Under the pieces are notes generated by a model that was not told the DNA's origin, did not search any database, and was given only the letters and a program-made list of their open reading frames with translations. A stretch of 64,000 nucleotides of DNA, taken from assembly GCF_027484205.1 (NCBI RefSeq), contig NZ_JAIXUB010000025.1, positions 62,001 through 126,000 on the forward strand, given 5' to 3'. The DNA is from Flavobacterium sp. GTDB lineage: Bacteria; Bacteroidota; Bacteroidia; Flavobacteriales; Flavobacteriaceae. Shown here in pieces: positions 62,058 to 64,000 of the stretch (position 1 is its first letter; each line of letters starts with the position of its first letter). The translations under genes and the position numbers were made by a program.

Positions 62058-63416
62058 TTGAATTCATTTATCAAAAATATTGAAAACAAACTACAGATAA
62101 AATCCAATTATTTGTTGCTTTTGGCAATTTTCAATGGTGCCATTTTGATGAATTTTCACAAGTTAATTTTTTCAAATCCATTAGCTCTATTTGTTATTAT
62201 TGGATTTGTCCTAATTTCAATTATTAATATCAAATATTGGTGGGCAACCTTAGTAAATTCAATAATTAGCATTTATTTTCTTATTGATAAATTTCCTAGA
62301 ATTGGAAATCATTCTACCATTATTCTTTCCTTTTCTTTATTTTTATTAGTTGTTTTTGCATTAAAATTGAGTTCAAAAAAAACAATTTTCAACACCAATT
62401 TAGTTTCCTATTTCTTTAGAACAATCACTGTAACTATTTATTTCTACACTGGTTTTCACAAATTAAATACTGATTTTTTTAACCCATGTGTGAGTTGTGT
62501 AAATGAAGTTAATGTTTATGCTTTATCAAATTTTATTAATGAACGTTTTGTTTTACCTGAATTTTGGTCGCATTTTTTTCAATATGGAACTTTATTTATT
62601 GAATTGATTTTACCTTTTGGTTTACTTCATTTTAAAACTAGAAAAATTACTGGATTCCTTTTACTGTGCTTTCATTGTTATCTTTCACTTTCAGGTTTTG
62701 CAGATTTTAGTTGTGTTGGGTTATTTTTAATTCTTGGTTGTTTAGTTAATTTTGAAGAAAAAACGATATCAAAAAACAATTTAAAAGCGGTAAAACCATT
62801 TTTGATTTTTATCATTTTAGCCATTATTATCAGATATTATTTACCCACTTTTGGAATTGACAACTACAAAAACACTTTTATTGAAGGCTTTATTTTTGAC
62901 ATTGGTTTTGTGATTTTTATTTATACTTTTTTTAAGTCATATTCTGCAAAGGAATATGCTTATGCTAAAAAATTTAATGCGTACTTGATTCCAATTTTTG
63001 TTATTATAAATCTATGGACATTGAAAGGTTATTTTGGACTTGGAAATGCTGGAAACTTGACCATGTTTAGCAATTTAGTTACTGAAAAATCGACAAATAA
63101 TCATTTATTAATTGATACTAAAAAAACAAAACTATTTGATTTTGAAGAAGATTATGTCGAAATTATTTATCTGAAAAATAAAAACATTAGAGAAGATTTC
63201 AACGGATACAAATTACCTTTAGTTGAATTCAATTTTTTAGTTAACTATTGGAATAAAACATACACCGACAAAGTTCCATGCAAATTAATTTACAAAGGGA
63301 AAATCTTTGAAACAAACGATATTAGAACCTCCGAATTTAACCAAACTAAATGGTGGTACAAATATTTGAGTTTTAGAAAAATTCAATCAAAAGGTCCAAA
63401 TGAGTGTCGTTGGTAA
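62058..63416 (+). CDS. Polytopic membrane protein, HTTM-like
   Basis: 452 residues. About ten hydrophobic segments between residues 17 and 325, followed by a hydrophilic C-terminal part (330-452). The stretch YTGFHKLNTDFFNPCVSCV and the later GLLHFKTRKITGFLLLCFHCYLSLSG recall the HTTM (horizontally transferred transmembrane, vitamin K carboxylase-like) family. Function unknown. Preceded and followed by terminators, so monocistronic. Confidence 0.7.
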   Translation: MNSFIKNIENKLQIKSNYLLLLAIFNGAILMNFHKLIFSNPLALFVIIGFVLISIINIKYWWATLVNSIISIYFLIDKFPRIGNHSTIILSFSLFLLVVFALKLSSKKTIFNTNLVSYFFRTITVTIYFYTGFHKLNTDFFNPCVSCVNEVNVYALSNFINERFVLPEFWSHFFQYGTLFIELILPFGLLHFKTRKITGFLLLCFHCYLSLSGFADFSCVGLFLILGCLVNFEEKTISKNNLKAVKPFLIFIILAIIIRYYLPTFGIDNYKNTFIEGFIFDIGFVIFIYTFFKSYSAKEYAYAKKFNAYLIPIFVIINLWTLKGYFGLGNAGNLTMFSNLVTEKSTNNHLLIDTKKTKLFDFEEDYVEIIYLKNKNIREDFNGYKLPLVEFNFLVNYWNKTYTDKVPCKLIYKGKIFETNDIRTSEFNQTKWWYKYLSFRKIQSKGPNECRW

Positions 63417-63431
63417 AAAAATATCATAAAA

Positions 63432-63457
63432 AAAACCTGATTTTTACATCAGGTTTT
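63432..63457. terminator. Bidirectional terminator
   Basis: AAAACCTGAT / ATCAGGTTTT with a 6-base loop, between the convergent membrane protein gene and the truncated right-edge gene. Confidence 0.8.
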
Positions 63458-63462
63458 GCTTT

Positions 63463-64000
63463 TTAATACGTTCCATTTTTCATTTTTTCAAGAACCAATT
63501 TGTATTCTTCAATTTGTTCAAAAGTGCCATCTTTAATATTATCAATGGCTTTTTGTTCAGTTAAAATGGCTTTCTCTTTTTCGCCATTTCTGTAATACAA
63601 TTGTGCTAATGTGTCTAAATAATAAGGACTGTTTTTTTCAATTATCAAACTGGTTTCGCTCCATTTGATGGCGTTTTTCAAAATAGATGGCGTTTGACTT
63701 TTTACATTTTCAACCACAAACCATGCTGCTTCATTAGCTTCATTAGCAAAGGTACTTTTGAATTCATTCCAGCTATAATCTGTTTCTGAATTATACTTTT
63801 TATCTAATTGCTCAATGATGCTTGAATCATCTTTAATGAAACTTTTAAAATAGGCATCAAAAGTATTTAAAAACTCATTATCCTTTTGATTTTCCTTTAA
63901 TAGACTCATTTTCCCTTTTAAAACCCATGAATCGTCATTTGTTGTTTTCAAGAGTTTGTCATAATAAGCAATAACTTTATCCGTTTGTGATTTATTTGAA
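63463..64000 (-). CDS. TPR-like protein, C-terminal fragment
   Basis: The frame is open from the right window edge to the TAA at 63463, giving 178 codons of a longer protein; a TTG at 63951 is only an internal codon. The C-terminal 70 residues contain a TPR-like unit: AIKWSETSLIIEKNSPYYLDTLAQLYYRNGEKEKAILTEQKAI. The upstream part (FLNTFDAYFKSFIKDDSSII ... NEANEAAWFVVENV) recalls the C-termini of Bacteroidota thioredoxin-fold TPR proteins, but the thioredoxin part would be outside the window. Confidence 0.75.
   Translation of the reverse strand, partial: SNKSQTDKVIAYYDKLLKTTNDDSWVLKGKMSLLKENQKDNEFLNTFDAYFKSFIKDDSSIIEQLDKKYNSETDYSWNEFKSTFANEANEAAWFVVENVKSQTPSILKNAIKWSETSLIIEKNSPYYLDTLAQLYYRNGEKEKAILTEQKAIDNIKDGTFEQIEEYKLVLEKMKNGTY

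Noticed and set aside
63463..63951. Complete 162-codon gene starting at TTG 63951
   Set aside because: The frame continues open to the window edge without a stop, so the TTG is internal and the gene is truncated by the window.

Overview
The window is AT-rich, has Bacteroidota-type promoter motifs (TAnnTTTG) and almost no Shine-Dalgarno sequences. It encodes GldA, a type IX secretion C-terminal sorting domain, DUF3857 proteins and an ExbB-ExbD-ExbD-TonB cluster. All of this points to a Flavobacterium-like member of the Flavobacteriaceae. No rRNA, tRNA, CRISPR array, prophage or transposase was seen. It reads as chromosomal core sequence peppered with short dispersed repeats.

Layout. 0-10.4 kb: truncated GSCFA gene, ABC exporter, lipoprotein, alaS, SRPBCC protein, M23 peptidase-MerR-membrane protein, then LemA-TPM-TPM. 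10.4-19.1 kb: outer-membrane beta-barrel protein, then (minus strand) exbB-exbD-exbD-tonB-small membrane protein-pstS-like-TPR. 19.5-23.5 kb: HerA-like ATPase, DMT protein, T9SS-exported SGNH/PKD protein, cupin, membrane protein. 23.6-30.3 kb: kynurenine 3-monooxygenase, penicillin acylase family, glycine-zipper lipoprotein, arginase family, kynureninase. 30.7-41.9 kb: queA, aroA, MazG-like, three tandem DUF3857/transglutaminase-like proteins, dtd, rsgA, secreted protein. 41.9-46.4 kb: aromatic amino acid operon (pheA-aminotransferase-tyrA-DAHP synthase/chorismate mutase). 46.5-49.5 kb: gldA, DUF2807 lipoprotein, PagL-like protein. 49.7-62 kb: methionine/SAM block (metF, split metH, sterol desaturase family, homoserine dehydrogenase, metX-like, OsmC, metY, metK). 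62-64 kb: polytopic membrane protein and a truncated TPR-like gene.

Most notable is the RNA-level control of amino acid synthesis. (1) pheA is preceded by an unannotated 30-codon leader peptide with a Phe/Tyr run, an intrinsic terminator and a matching antiterminator segment: a classic ribosome-stalling attenuator. (2) metY is preceded by two such attenuators in tandem. Each has its own Met/Cys-rich leader peptide (22 and 31 codons), its own terminator and a leader segment complementary to that terminator. (3) The metH-metF operon starts with a clear SAM-I riboswitch. (4) The divergent metK leader carries a pseudoknot resembling a SAM-II class aptamer. The methionine block therefore appears to be sensed both as free or charged Met and as SAM, by at least three RNA devices.

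Second, a short repeat family (core CTGAGC followed by GCAG or TTG and TCGAAG) occurs between genes and also in frame inside alaS, aroA (three copies plus a different fourth insertion) and metH, always read as -LSAVEV- or -TELVEV-. This resembles the protein-embedded palindromic elements of Rickettsia. Several other inverted-repeat families occupy the gaps between genes, and one copy is nested inside another family.
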